From: Mucor racemosus
Taxonomy: Eukaryota > Mucoromycota > Mucoromycetes > Mucorales > Mucoraceae
Reading direction: 5' to 3'
Assembly (NCBI GenBank): GCA_027405735.1
Contig: JAPEHQ010000001.1
Span: 4,092,001 to 4,156,000 of the forward strand
Length of the DNA: 64,000 nucleotides
Shown here one piece after another: positions 22,338-35,692 of this stretch (its first letter is position 1; every line of letters starts with the position of its first letter). The notes under the pieces are model-generated. The model worked only from the letters and a program-made list of their open reading frames with translations, ran no database searches and had not been told where the DNA came from. A program made the position numbers and the translations under genes.

Positions 22338-23079
22338 TCTGTAATCCCCTATAAATAATATCAACAGAATGTATAAACTGTAATAAATTAATGTAATCAT
22401 AAATAGTCTCAACATAATGCATTGCTAATCGAAATTAGGTGGATTCATGCTTACACAAAAAAAGCATTCTATTTCTCATATATGAACTTTTCAAATTAAA
22501 GACTTGTAGCTTTTTTTTTTTTTGCTCAACATTTCGTTAAACATGGCCCCTAATGGGCTATAAGATATTTCCAAAGAAACGGCGATGATGCGTTGATGGT
22601 TTGATACAATGTATACTAAGCCTGCTGCCATAATATTCCAATTAATGAGATAGAGATTCATTTTCAATATTTTATAATGTATGGCATTGAATAATTATGC
22701 TAGTTACAATAATGCAAAAGCTGACTTTATTTCACTAGAAAATATAATTGAAGTTTCCGGTGAGTATATAATCAATAGATACAAAATAGCGCTACGTATA
22801 TATACAAAAATTTAGAAGTAGATAAAGCGTGTATATATATATATATATACTGTATATATATACTATACAGTAACAGAAATTTTATAATCTATAAAAGTTA
22901 CGGTCATCAATCTTGAAAATACCAGATCTCGTCCGATTTCCACAGGAAAACAATATCTGTTAATACAGTATATATAATAAGAAATGATTTTTAGATTTTT
23001 TCTATGTAGAAGCTAAACAATCACACTCTACGATATTTATGTAATTATTTTTCTTACTAATTAATCAATGAAAAAATCA
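22338..23079. other. No gene seen; TA-rich
   Basis: 3' flank of the four-TM gene and AT-rich sequence with a TA dinucleotide run near 22832-22868. Nothing else is recognised. Confidence 0.5.
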
Positions 23080-24905
23080 CAATTTATTTTGTTCGTTCTG
23101 TCCTTCCCGACCTATTTTGACTTGCTGTCGTACACAAAAAAACTACGCTCGATAAGTTAAAATGAATTGTAATATTAAATTTGAATTTTCAAAAAAAAAA
23201 AGTCATAGTTTCAATCTTCAAATCGAAGTATGTCTTCTTTCTATAACTAACCTCATAGTAAACATTTTTTAGGATATACCTCAGAGACCACAAAATAGAT
23301 ATGAATTAGTCGCATTATGCTAGCTATTCCTGAATCCATGTTATATCTCATGAAAGGCTCAAAAACACGTAAAATCTACTGCTTTTTCCTTGAAAACTGG
23401 GACTCACTTTTCATCCCTGCTCTACTTTTTTTTTCACTAAATAACACCAAGATAAAATTATATGCCAATGTACTTGAGATGTTCAACTTTAATCCAAAAA
23501 CAAGTATCCAGAAATATCCTACTTTTTGCAGGTGGTATTAATTTTTCAATGCTAATGTTTCAGATTTTTACGCGTATTCCACTGCTAATAATTGAAAACT
23601 TTGAGGCTTCATATCTTCAAGAGAAATTAAGCTATACTAGTACTTTTTAATAATAAAACTTACTTGTTTTAAAGTGCTCTATAACATATTTCAGTATAAA
23701 AAAATTCTGAGCACTTTTATTTTTTTTTTCATTTTTTTGACATTTTTGTAGTAGATTTCAAAATATTTGTTATATTGAGCAGCATTCTTTTTTGCATTCA
23801 TATAATCAAGCTCGTTGAGCTCTCTTGGACCCAATTTAGGTTTTTTTAAAATATTGATTTTTTGTGGAGATATCCTCAAAAATGCGTACAAAAAGATGCC
23901 ATGATTTCTAACCTCAATTTTTCCCTTATATACCCTTTGTTACGTTTGAATTTAAATATATTAATTTATTACTAAAACCAACTATTGAAGGGTAAATAAA
24001 AATGAAAGAATTGGTGAAGGGAAACTTACCAATTGTTGGTTAATACGAAATGATTTAGAATATGAATTGATTGAAATATAATAATAATTATAGATAAAGA
24101 AGAAAGAGGAAAAGGGAAAGAAATAAATATGCATGATTATTTATATATTCAGCAAGTACACAACTCCTTATCCAAAATTCTGAATTTGAAAAATAATTGA
24201 CAAAAATCATATTTTCTCTATGAAAAATGCAGATAGAAGGTTCATCAATGACTCGATCGATAGATAATAATTTGTTACATTATATCAATTAGATATATTT
24301 GAAATGTGTTTATAAAAAGTGATGTGTATCTTCAAAAAACCTCCAAAATTTCAATTGCATTTTACGCAAAATTTAATATGAAGCATTTAATCAAATTTTA
24401 TTTAGATAAATGTAGAATCCAAAACTGTATAAAAAACATTTAATACGCTAGGTCTACTTATTTTGTAGTTTATGAGCATTTAAACGATTTTGTTTTTTGG
24501 ACCATTTTTCATTCATTTCAACAAATAAATTTTGGAACCCCGTGATGATAGATTTTAAGCTGTGATAAGAACTACTATTTTGTTTATCTCGATAAAAAAT
24601 CAATATTTTTTGCTAAAACAAAAAATACAAAGTAGCAATCAATTAGATCTCTCTTGTGAATACAGAAATTAAGCCCTGGATAATGAGTTTTAAGTTTTAC
24701 AAAAAATAAACTAATATTTACAACTGCAGAAAAAAAGAAAGAAATCCCTTTCTCGTGAATATTGATCCAATTAATCTCCAATTATACATAATGGTAGATT
24801 TAAATATATCTTGCATAAAAATTTATATTTCTACTCTCACAGTCCACTGTGAATCGAGAAGACCATCAGCAAAACATAATATTTCTGTCCAATAAAACCA
24901 CCTGC
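23080..24905 (+). repeat. Dispersed repeat R1, long copy
   Basis: About 1.8 kb, collinear with 58258-60120 throughout and with the shorter copies at 43770, 49020 (inverted), 60170 and 1270 (inverted). Landmarks in order: CTATAACTAACCTCA, GGAAATATCCTA-type block, CAGATTTTTACGCGTATTCC, TTTAAAGTGCTCTATAACAT, CGTTGAGCTCTCTTGGA and ACTCGATCGATAGATAATAA. There is no LTR, no clear inverted ends and no known protein. A minus-strand frame of about 55 codons is conserved between copies (see findings). Confidence 0.75.
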
Positions 24906-25130
24906 TGTGTCCTGTATTTTCATGTTTGATAAATAATACTTAAAAAGAATACACTTAAAAAAGAGTGAGAAATGAATCAGTTCTTCAACTGTATAATAAA
25001 AACAAGATATTGTTTATTTAGATATAAAATATGGCCTTTTATATTGATTTGGCATTGAGATCCTGAGATTTAATTGAAGGCACTATTGAACCATTAGATT
25101 TGTTTGATAGTAATCTATGGATTGAAATGT
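24906..25130. repeat. Dispersed repeat R4, second copy
   Basis: Matches 2952-3170 with a few indels, same orientation. It is wedged between R1 copies: the long one ends about where it begins, and an inverted R1 fragment starts about where it ends. Confidence 0.55.
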
Positions 25131-25144
25131 AGAGCAAAACTGAG

Positions 25145-25345
25145 GATATTCTTTTGTACACATTTTTGAGGACATCTCCACGAAAAATCAATATTTTGAA
25201 GAAATTTAAATTGGGACCCAGAGAGCTCAACGAGGTTGATGATATGAATGTAAAAAAATCAGCACAATTTAACGAATATTTTGGAATCTACTACAAAAAT
25301 GTCAAAAAAAAAGAAATAAAAAAAAAAGATGCCCATTGATACAGA
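25145..25345 (-). repeat. Dispersed repeat R1, inverted fragment
   Basis: 200 bp equivalent to the inverted form of 23690-23900. Its plus strand carries the conserved short frame with KINILKK and LGPRELNE. Confidence 0.65.
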
Positions 25346-25404
25346 TCGAGTCGTATGAGATTAAAAATGATTTAGTTTATACGAGCGATCGAAATTATTA
25401 ATAT

Positions 25405-25815
25405 TTAAATGATGATTTTCCAGTAAATTTAGGAATGTGTTCAGTTAAATACACTTTTATATAGAAGATTATCTCTAGCTAGTAGATGAATGTGTTCTTT
25501 TAGAAAGATTTTATTAATCAAACGAGAAGATTTCTATGGTATTTAGATGTGTTCCGTTTGTACTTTGAATTGAATGTGTCCTTAATAATAAAGGTGATTT
25601 CCAAAAACAAAGAATTTGTTAAAAAATAGTAGGATGATTTTCAGATTAAGAATGTGTTCCTCTATTTACTTTACTATGATGATTTCCTCAGTAAGGATGT
25701 GTTCAATAGATAAAGATTTGATACAAAAGTAAATAAGATATGATTTCCGTTTTATAGGATGTGTTATGCTTATAAACTCGAAGTTATAAAGAATGTTTCT
25801 TTTACAGATGTGTTC
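25405..25815. repeat. Array alternating GATGATTTTC and GATGTGTTC words
   Basis: Two short words alternate along 400 bp: (G/T)ATGATTTYC near 25411, 25595, 25631, 25676 and 25729, and (A/G)ATGTGTTC near 25437, 25490, 25547, 25573, 25653, 25697, 25760 and 25806. Spacing between paired words is often 20-30 bp. The sequence between them is not conserved. Origin unknown. Confidence 0.5.
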
Positions 25816-28306
25816 TTATAACAGATAAAGGGGTTTAATAATACAGGTATATGAGTATTATTAATGGGTTGAGATAGATATACAAGTTTTTAATAAATAA
25901 GGCTAATTTTAAGCAAGAAAATAATCTGAAGATTTTATTTAAAGAAAAACATAGGGCATATTTATAAGAAATTGATAAGTTTGTGTATCATAAAAAGAAC
26001 GTGTGAATGAACATATAGATAAGGGCATCAGGAACAGCATAGGAGATAGAAAAAATTAAAGTAGCGGCGAAGTTACCACCAGGCCGTAACACCATATTTT
26101 TCAAACTCAGATTTGTTAAAGAGAATTTTAAAACAAGTAAATTTTATTATAAAAAAGTCTTTGGGTGTCTTAATTTTTTGCAGAGATATTAAGGCTCAAA
26201 GTTTCAATTTTTCATATTTAAGCTGTAAAAACCAAAGTTGGAAGAAAAAATTATCGGTTTTTCCGAATTTATTCGACAAATGCTATAGTGATAGTCTGTA
26301 GACAATTAATTGTTATTTGTAGCCTTTAAAAATTTGTATCCAATCAAACTAATTTCAATAAGAGCTTTTTACTATTTTGTTATGAAAATCGCTCAAAATC
26401 GCGATTTTTGGATGGGGGTTGGGGTCAAAAAACAAGAGTACACCTTCAAATCTTCATTACTCCTTGAAAAATTAATCTTTTTGAAAAAACTAAAAACGGA
26501 TCTATATATATTGCTACTCGCAATTATTTTTATGGAAATGACATTTTGTTTGATAACTTACTGGAAAATAATATAATAATTTATAAGTTTTTGGTGTGTT
26601 TTATGGGGTAAATCCTTCAAATTTTTATTTTGGCTGTATTTATATCTAACAAATAATATACCTATAATATAGACAAAAAACTTTTATTATAATTGTAAGT
26701 AATGCTTAATAAAATCAATAGGTATACTTGTTTTTCTGATATTCCTATAATTTTTTGAACGGCTATATCTCCGCAAAAAAAATAGCTAAAAATATATAAA
26801 TAGCACCATAGTTATTGCAGCATTAGCTTGTATTAGAATCCACTCTTACCTCAGTATATGAAAAAAATTATGGAGTGTAACTTTCTTGACTGATGTCTCT
26901 CAACCCCTTCAAGTCGACCTAAATTACTTCAAAATGCTTCAAGTAATGATGTTTTAATACTACCCAATTGGTGAATGAATTTTGCCCAAAATTGAAGTTC
27001 TTTAACATATGGCAATTATTGTTAAAACCGTCATTTAAACTGTTTAATACAGTATAAGTTGGTACCCTGTTGTTTCAATTCTTATATCTGCTGAAACCAG
27101 AAAGCATCGCGCTCTCTACAAATACTGATTCAAGTAATAAGCTTAAATTCTAAATACATTTAGTTGTCAGGTTGGTATTAAAAGTGCTCCAGATCTCAGC
27201 CTCCATGAGCTTCTGCGACTTGAGTTTAGCAAAAACACCAGTTAGTTTTTTGCAGCATATTCTTACGGATACTGATCAATTTCAAATTTGTTTCCCATAA
27301 ATATGGGCCTAAGTAAGCCCTAATTTTACAAATATTCAGTATTATTATGGTTGATGAATACATACTCCACGTTTTTTTAGCTTCTTCCATGAGTTATTGT
27401 GCATTCGGTAAGTTGAAACAATAAGTTGGTTACCTGCTATCTACACTTACTAAGGCCAGTAAGCATCAGTTTTTGTCGAATGTGGATTCAATATTCAAAT
27501 GGGATCTCGTTGCAATAGTATGTATTTCTCGGGTTTATCCACAGAATTTCAAAGTTTCGACCTCTCCAAGTTCTTGTGAGGATGAGGGGGGGGGAGGTGA
27601 GAACGCCCGTTTGCTTCATCTAGTTTGTACGTTGGGCTGTTTCAGATATTTCTCGAAAATTTTTATAAAATCAAATAATGGTTGGAAATTAAATTTTGCG
27701 GTTGCACTGAATGCTCAATGAATACGAATAATATATCTTAATTTCATTATCTAACGGCTATTTTTGAAGAAGTATAACACATTATTTAACAAAAAATATC
27801 TCTTCCTCTGCTTAAAAAAAATAAAACAACTTGAAAAATGCTGGGAATCAATGAATATCAATCCAAATTGGCTGAAAATTTCAGAACATATGTAACAACT
27901 GTAAAAAAATTCAGAATTAAAACTTTTGATGCCGTTGATTTGCTGGTTAAATCGTAGGAATAAACTTCGTCCTTTTTCTAGTGTGGTTTTGACTCGGTAG
28001 ACTATTTCAAATTAGAAATAGCGCTAAATCAGCCAAAGCCAGCATATTATATAGCAACAACAACTGCATAGATCATTAAGTAAACGTTCCTTTCATATAT
28101 AATCAAAGTTTTTTTTTGTTTTTCGAAAACTTTGGACATATATCTGATATTAATTTCAACAGTTATAAATTGAATTACTGCTAAACTTGACAGAAAAAAA
28201 AAAAGACATTATTTTAAATCAAAAGTATGTATAATAAATAATTGCATTTTTTTTAATGATGAAATATGAATATGAAAAACTTTGGTTATTATATGCTATG
28301 AAATAA
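25816..28306. other. No gene; very old R1 remnant near 26100-26260
   Basis: Around 26100-26260 the order AAAACAAGTAA, GAGATATTAAGGCTCAAAGTT matches inverted R1 with heavy divergence. The rest is AT-rich sequence with short random frames; nothing supports a gene. Confidence 0.45.
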
Positions 28307-31300
28307 TTATCCCCAAACATCGGCCAAATAAGACTTGTTACCATCTAATGTCTTGAGGTATTCTTCAGCTTCATTATCGTTTTCAGCTACACCAAAGCTC
28401 TTAGCCATAAGTTGGAAAGTGGATCTTACATCACTGCTCATGGAGCCACTACCACAAACATAGATGGCAGCATTTTGATTTGACATCAAAGACCAGACTT
28501 CACCAGCATGAGCAAGTAATGCATGTTGAACATACTTTTGAGCCGAAGGAGGATTTGTACGGGAGAAAGCAACATGATGATGCACAATAACACCAGATTT
28601 AACATATTCCTCCATTTCATCGCTATAGATATGATCTTGATCTGGACGACGACAACCAAAGAAGAGAACACAGGGTCCAACGTTTTGACCATTTTTCTTT
28701 TGGTATGCACGTTCTTGAAGGAAACCACGGAAAGGAGATAAACCTGTACCAGCAGCAATCATAATCAATGGTGTTTCAGGATTAGCGGGCATACTGAATG
28801 TACTCTTTGAAGATTTGAGACTAGCACGTAATTTTCCTTGCTCCAAACGTCTCAAGAAAGAGGAAGAAAGACCTGGGTAATGACGACCATGAGCTACATC
28901 ATCTACTACACCGACAGAGATGTGGGCACTTGTGGGATGAACGAAAGGTGAAGAGGCAATAGAATAACGTCTAGGTTGCATGACACTGACAGCAGCCAAG
29001 AATTGACCTAAATCAATACGCTTTACTTGAGGGAAAGCCTTTTGTAAATCAAGAAGAGTTCTGTGATTTTTGATGAATTCAGGGTATTGATCATTATTAT
29101 TTTCATCAGGCATAGTCAGTTTATCAAAGAGGTCAGCAGTTTCTGGAGCAGCAGCCTTCAATTGAGCAGCAAAGTAACTCAACATACGACGAGAGGGTGG
29201 TGATAAAATATCTGCATAGTAGACCAATGCATTACGAACAGTGCATGGACCATTAATTACCTTGGCCATGGAACGAGGAGATAGACCTTCAGTAGATGAA
29301 GCATCGACTTCAAAGACAGAATCGAGAATCAAACCGAAACCCAAAGCAATACGCTCAACTTCTTCGATACTATTCTCAGGCATGATCTCAATGTGGTCAC
29401 CGGCTTCATAAAGACGATTGTCTTCCCCAATAGGAGTTAAATGAGTAATATCAACCTCAATATGACGAGTACTACGATCAGATTCTTTAGATTGAAGTTC
29501 ACGATTGGCAAGAATTTCAGCATTAGCTTGACCATTTGTGTTCTCCTTGGCAAGTGTCCATTTAGCAGCGTTAGATGGAGAAATAAATTGAACCTTGACA
29601 GCGCTCTTGGACAAATCTTCAGTTGAGAGAGTAGCAGTAGGAACAACAGATTTGCTTGAAGAGGCAGCAACGCCAAATTTAGCAAGAGTATGAGTCCAGA
29701 AATGAGCACACCAGTTACTGAAATCAGCATCGATATCTTTATCAGCGTTACCAGTACCGGGTGAGAAGAATCTTTCAGCACCGAGATTGTTCAAAGCTTG
29801 ATCCACCTTCAAGGGGAAAGCTTGGTATGTTCTCCAATTCTTATTACCAAGACCAAAGACAGCATAATTGACACCAGAGAAAGCATCTTCCTTGCCTTGT
29901 TCAATACTAATATCTAAGAGTTTGTTGAAAGCTTCAGCAGAATCAGGAGGGAAACCATTGTAGGTAGCAGTACAGATAACGACAAGCTCGTTTTTATCTT
30001 TCTTTTCATAAGCACCCTTTTGAATTGCTTCCCAATGATCCATAGCACAGAGAGTGACATCCTTGAAGCCAAATCTCTTGGCTTGAGAGGCCAATTGATT
30101 GGCATAATCTTGAGCTGTACCTGTTTGAGTACCAAAGAGGAAAGTAGCCTTGGGTAATTCGATGGTACCAGCACTGCTAATTCCGACATGCAAATCGTCC
30201 ATAGTTACAGTGCCATTGGAGACTTCGCTCTTTGTTTCGACAATATTTTCAGAAGGCTCAGGGAAATCAGTACGAGGATGAATAGTCATCATCATATCAA
30301 GAGGCTTTGTGGTAGCTTGCTTGGGGTCATACTTTACAGGAGGGCCATCTATTATAAAAATATTAGTAAGACTGTAATACTATGCCATGCATTTAACTAG
30401 ATCTTACCATAGCAAAACTTGAATCTATGAAGGAACATACTGAGAACGGTCTTGGCTTCTTGTAATGCGAATGCCATACCTAATTTTTTTTTTACCATAT
30501 TAGCAAATGATTATGAGTATAATAAACTAGTTAGTCTTACCAATACATGCACGAGGACCAGTAGAGAAAGGCAACCAACCATAACGAGATCTCTTTTGTT
30601 CTTCTTCAGGTGTAAATCTTTCAGGATCATATCTGTAAGGATCAGGATAAACATCAGGATTCAAATGCATATTCAATACAGAGACAATACAAGCATTTCC
30701 AGCCTTGATAAGATAACCACCAGGAACAACACAGTCTTTTTGACAATATTTAGTGATATTTCTCAAAGGTGAATGAAGACGAAGAGTTTCCTTCAAGACT
30801 TTGTTGAGATACTTTAAGCTGCTGATTTGTTCCACAGTAGGTAACTCATCAGATGTGATACCAGCATTAGCGATTTCCTGGAGCACCTTGGTTTCAATAT
30901 CTGGATTTCTAGCAAATTCATAAAGAGTCCAAGCTAATGTATTTGCAGTAGTATCATGACCAGCAATCAAGAAAGTAACAACTTGATCACGAATATTCTC
31001 ATCAGTTAAACCATCGCCATGTTCATCTCTTGCATTCAACATGAAGCCAAGTAAATCCTTTTCCATATCATTAGCTTCTGAACCATTCTTACGATCACGA
31101 ATAACATCATCTACAATTGATTTCATAAGGTTATTACCACGATCCCAAGTGCGATTGCTCTCAAGAGGAAGTTGCTTCATAAATGTAGGTCTAGCAAAAC
31201 GACCAAGACTGTTGCTAAGAGCATAACCCATTGCATCAATGAAAGGATGAGAAGGCTTATTACGATCCATCAAGTCAAAACTGTAACCAAAACCGATTCT

Positions 31301-32176
31301 ACCAATTGTCTCAAAAGTCAAGTTTGTACACCAATGTAAAATTTCGACTTTTTCATCAGGCTTATATTCTGCAAGCACTTTCATAGTTTCTTGTGCAATC
31401 ATACCCATTTCTGGTTGATATGCCTAATTGTTCATTTTAGTTAGTTTAGTAACAAGACTGTCATATGCTTGGAAGCAAAAATACCTTAATTGCACGAGGA
31501 CTAAATGCCGGCATTAACAATTTGTGAGCCAATTTCCATTCCTCATCTTCTGTGTTGGATGTGAAAAGTCCTGTAATAAGGTTTCATTTTGATAAATATG
31601 GTGAATAAAATATTATGCTTATTTGTTTACCTTGTCCTGCGAAATCTTTGAGTTCTTTAAGTGTATTACCAATCTTTTTTGTGAAAAATTCAGATTCTTT
31701 TACAAATAATTCTGCAATTGCTGGATCATTTGTTCCAATCATTTCAGAGCCAAGAATGCTAACAGAAACTAAATTTCCATGAATTTTAAATTGATTAGCC
31801 CAACCAGCAGTTCTATAATAAATATATCAGTACGTTTTCATATGAATCAATTCATCAACAATACTAACAAATCAGGCAACATTTCGTATAAATTGCCAAC
31901 CATTGGTAATCTACGTGGTCCTGGAATAATATCTTTGATCTGTTCCTTGTAACTGATGTAAACTACTTGCTGCAATCTAACTTTTTCGATTTCTGTCAAA
32001 ATCACTCCGCTTGATGTTTCCAAATTAATTTCATCCAAAGGGACAGCCAAGCCTAACTTTTCAGCAGCCAAACCTCGCACAGTGTTGGTATTTGCGCCAT
32101 TACCAATACGGATGATATGGCCATCCAACTCGACATTTGTACTACCCTTAATAACAACGATTAAAGATACAGACAT
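28307..32176 (-). CDS. Self-sufficient cytochrome P450-reductase fusion (CYP505/P450foxy type) with N-terminal beta-grasp-like extension
   Basis: Six exons (32176-31869, 31812-31631, 31570-31485, 31423-30541, 30479-30408, 30348-28307) give 1190 residues. The P450 begins near residue 84 (PGPRRLPMVGNL). Its I-helix AGHDTT is at 346-351, ETLR at 404-407 and the haem loop FSTGPRACIG at 478-487, with Cys485 as ligand. A linker leads to an FMN flavodoxin domain (GTQTGT near 583-588), an FAD domain (RRYS at 970-973), an NADPH domain (GTGLSPFRG near 1044-1052) and a C-terminal Trp1189. Electrons pass NADPH-FAD-FMN-haem in one chain; CYP505 relatives hydroxylate fatty acids near the omega end. CYP505 proteins start close to the P450 and are about 1060-1080 residues. 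The extra 80 N-terminal residues lie in the same exon as the P450 start. The reductase half is one exon. Confidence 0.95.
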
Positions 32177-32922
32177 TTTTTATATAATATAAGTTAGGAA
32201 AGAAGGGAAAAAGAAGGAACTAAACAGACTATTTATATAAGAAAAAGCTAGTCTTTTTATTGATCTTTATGGTTACCTATACACACAGTTTGATGGAGAC
32301 AGATTTTCCGCTGTAATAGTATTTTCATTGCTTTGAATTCCGACACGAGCATTCTGTATATTTGATTGGACCTTGTGCTACACTCACTGAAAATATGATG
32401 GAAATACCTCTCCAGGATCAATGTTTAAAGCCCCATTTACATAATACAAAATATTTGATAGGCTCATATATCGAATTAATCATAGCAATTATTTAACATT
32501 AAATGGTTGTTTTATTGACCCATTTCTGTTATATATTACTTTGCTATTAAACATATGTTCATGGCATGTCGTACAAAAATGAATAATAATTACTGATGGC
32601 AAGAAGGTTTGTTGAAACCTTAATCATCCAACTGCGCTATAATATTGCATTTACATATATACATACATATGTATATATATATATATATACTCAAAATACA
32701 TTATATATAAATATCCAAGGAATACAAAAAAAGAAAAAAAAAAGAACGCAGAGATATTTTTGAGAGCGCTCTGATCTTACATCAATAGTTTATGGTAAGT
32801 TGAACAAGGGCATAAGGAACACGGACATTTAGGCTAAAGTTGAACTAGCGTATGAACGTTGAAGTCTGTATCGGCACTTTTTACTGTGTGTACAACCAGC
32901 CATCGGTTTTACGGGAATTCTA
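32177..32922. other. No gene; upstream region of the P450 fusion
   Basis: Promoter side of the fusion gene, then AT-rich sequence with TA/TATG runs near 32650-32690. No site was recognised. Confidence 0.45.
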
Positions 32923-33160
32923 TTGACTGACAAAATTCTAGATGGAATGTATATATTCAGCAGAAAAGGCTTCCATTTAGTAAATATGATTCATTGCGTC
33001 CATTCAATATCAAGCTCTTCTTGCCCTCCTATACAAGGAAAAAGTAATAATCAAAATAAACTAAACTCGGTTAATTCTATTATCATTTATGCAGATGATT
33101 CTTCTATAATTTTCTCACAACCTGTAAGAATACAGGCTTACATTAATCAATTTAAGTAAT
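32923..33160 (+). pseudogene. LINE reverse-transcriptase relic
   Basis: The plus-strand frame contains NSIIIYADDSSIIFSQPVR, the YADD catalytic box of a non-LTR reverse transcriptase in its usual hydrophobic setting. The part before it has lost recognisable RT blocks and the frame ends about 20 codons later. It is a short, dead fragment. Confidence 0.5.
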
Positions 33161-33896
33161 TCAAATCAATTTTTTCCCGCACTTTATAACATGCTAAATA
33201 CAATGCAATTCTGGTATCTCTAGTTCTAGATACTTGAATTATTTTCGATAAGAAATGTCACCACGATAGTAAATATATCCATGGGATGTTGAGTTTCTAA
33301 AAAGACTGTAAATTAAAATCAATTTTTATGTAATACGATAGCCAGCCATGGTTAACATATTTGTCAGGACTAATGCGATAGCTTATTTAATACAAGTCTC
33401 GAAATTCATTATATGAAAGAATTTTTAATAGAACGTAAGCAGCAATAGTGTAAATTTCATTATCCACAACTGTTCTAAACAAAAACAGCGGCTGATCTTT
33501 TGTCAATTGTATAAATTTACCTCACGTTACATGGGGGTACTTGTATTTATTATTTTTGATGGTCAACATTAAATATGCAATATACATACAATACAAAACA
33601 AGTGGCACCATCTCATTTTTGCCATGTCACACGCATACGGTAACTTGCTTCTAGAACGCCTTTATCATTATGCTTCAAGAAGGTTTCAATTAAGAAAAAA
33701 AAATACATATAAACCACAAGCACTCAAGGGTTATTGATCGGTATGGTTTTTTTTTTTTTGGCAATGTATTGGAATCAACTAAAATTAACATCCTTTAAAG
33801 ATATTGGTATTTATTAGAGTATTACAAAAAGATTTACTGCTGCTACTATTCAGGCTCGGATTGATTACCGAAGAAATGAAATGGTGTACTGCTATT

Positions 33897-33901
<5 letters not shown>

Positions 33902-33967
<66 letters not shown>

Positions 33968-34010
33968 GTGTGTATGTGTGTATGTGTGTATGTGATAATG
34001 TGTGTATGTG
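33902..34010. repeat. Microsatellite (GA)n followed by (TATGTG)n
   Basis: A pure GA run of about 63 bp (33902-33964) passes directly into TATGTG units to about 34010. The frame running through it is low-complexity only. Confidence 0.97.
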
Positions 34011-35692
34011 TATTTATGCTGAGCAACATTAAATTGCAGTGTTTGATAGACGCAGTAAAATATTACTCATTCACCTAGACAAATTTGATTTTGAGGATTA
34101 TGAAATATACGGCAATTGTTATACTTCTGCATGTAACATAGCATTTGTGTATGCTCCATATACAGTATTAGCACGTGTAAATAAAATATTATATTTCACA
34201 AAAATAAGGGTGGTTTCAAGAAGTATAACTGCCTCTGGTTTGAGATTTTCAAGGACATTCACGTAATATATCGTCAGTTTTTACTTTTTATTTTTACCTG
34301 GTGTATTGCATATTATTCATAAGTTATTTTAATAGCTAATAACACTAATAAATACAGTTTAACCGTTCAATCGACTATTATTAAGCTCTTTACTTTCTGT
34401 GAAGGTAAAAATTTCAAAATTATGATTCCACCGGAATTTGAAATCGCTTTTTGTTGTTGCATTTGTTAGATTTTCGATCGGATTTGGCATTTTCCGAAAA
34501 AAAATTGACCTTTGAAGAATTATTTCCTCTAAATATAAATATAATATATATATTACAATTATAACAAAAGTAATGCAAATTTGTGTGTTCTATTATATGA
34601 CATTTTTTTTTTTGGTATTTTTTTCACAAAACAATTCATAAATCGCAGAAATACGAGAATATGGTTTTTTCAAAAAAAGTAAAAAAATCTAGCTTGCAAA
34701 CTCCAAATAAACTTTATCATCACAAGCAAATTATATTTCCAGTCATGTATCTCCAATATATACCTTAGTAAAAAATCTCATTTTTAGCATTAAAAATTGA
34801 ATTTTGTTAAAATTGAGATTTTGGACGAGGGATGGTAAGGGGAAAATTGATTAGAAAAAAAGGGCAAGAAAAAAGTACGAAAATACATCAGATCAAGTAT
34901 ATTGAACGGTAGCAATCGTTTGGTATGCTTTTTAGCACTAGAAATGGCCTGGAATACATCAAAAAGTAGCATTAAACTGCAGATTTATGCAAATTTTTGT
35001 AAATTAGTGGCATTTCATCTGCATTCATATGGTTTTTGTTGATTATAAATACATTTGACGGCCATGACCTTTACTTTTCATGATATTCAGGACATTCCTT
35101 GTTAAAGAACGGTGGTACAAGCTCCAAAATTCCATTTTTAGATCTTTTTTTTTAATCAAGCACAAATAACCTTTATTATCAACAACACCAACGTGTATTC
35201 CGGTAGCCAAACCTTGAAATTTAATAAAAATCATTTTACTATCATCAAAAGTCTTCTGGATAGTGAGGACTTTATCAAATCAGGACAATTTTGATCCAAG
35301 AAAGGGTGAAAGATCACAAACAATCGTCTAAAGCTTGGCACGGGATACAAAAAACATAAAGATTATCATTTCAAAAAACGTAAATCCACATGTCTAGACA
35401 TAGGTTTATATTACCGCAATATTATGGTATAACGATATTTGACCCAATTGATCAAATAAACTTGATATTCAGGAATCAATCATATCAGATGTTCCATTTG
35501 TATTGAGTTTTTTTATAATTCAAATCATCGAATTTCCTATTAAACGCGCGTGGTATTATAACTCAAGGTATCTTTGATTGGCTATTTATGATTACAAGTC
35601 TCTTATCCTACCTGCTTGGGTTTGTTTGTTGGTTGCCCCAATCGCTCTCTTCATCTCCTTATTATTTTCAAATTTGAAGGTTCAATTTAAAC
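34011..35692. other. No gene seen; upstream region of the SPT23/MGA2-like gene at the right
   Basis: AT-rich sequence. A short plus-strand frame near 34120-34190 (AFVYAPYTVLARV) faintly recalls a LINE endonuclease box but is too short to call. The last few hundred bases should hold the promoter of the regulator gene; a pyrimidine-rich stretch lies just before its start. Confidence 0.45.

Noticed and set aside
25405..25815. C/D-box snoRNA cluster
   Set aside because: TGATGA words occur, but matching CTGA boxes, terminal stems and guide-length spacing are not seen.
28486..28758. Separate small genes inside the P450 fusion region (also 29437-29781 and 29914-30189)
   Set aside because: They are frame shadows of the long reductase exon with no independent support.
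34039..34266. LINE endonuclease fragment
   Set aside because: Only a short stretch (FVYAPY) is suggestive; not enough residues to support it.
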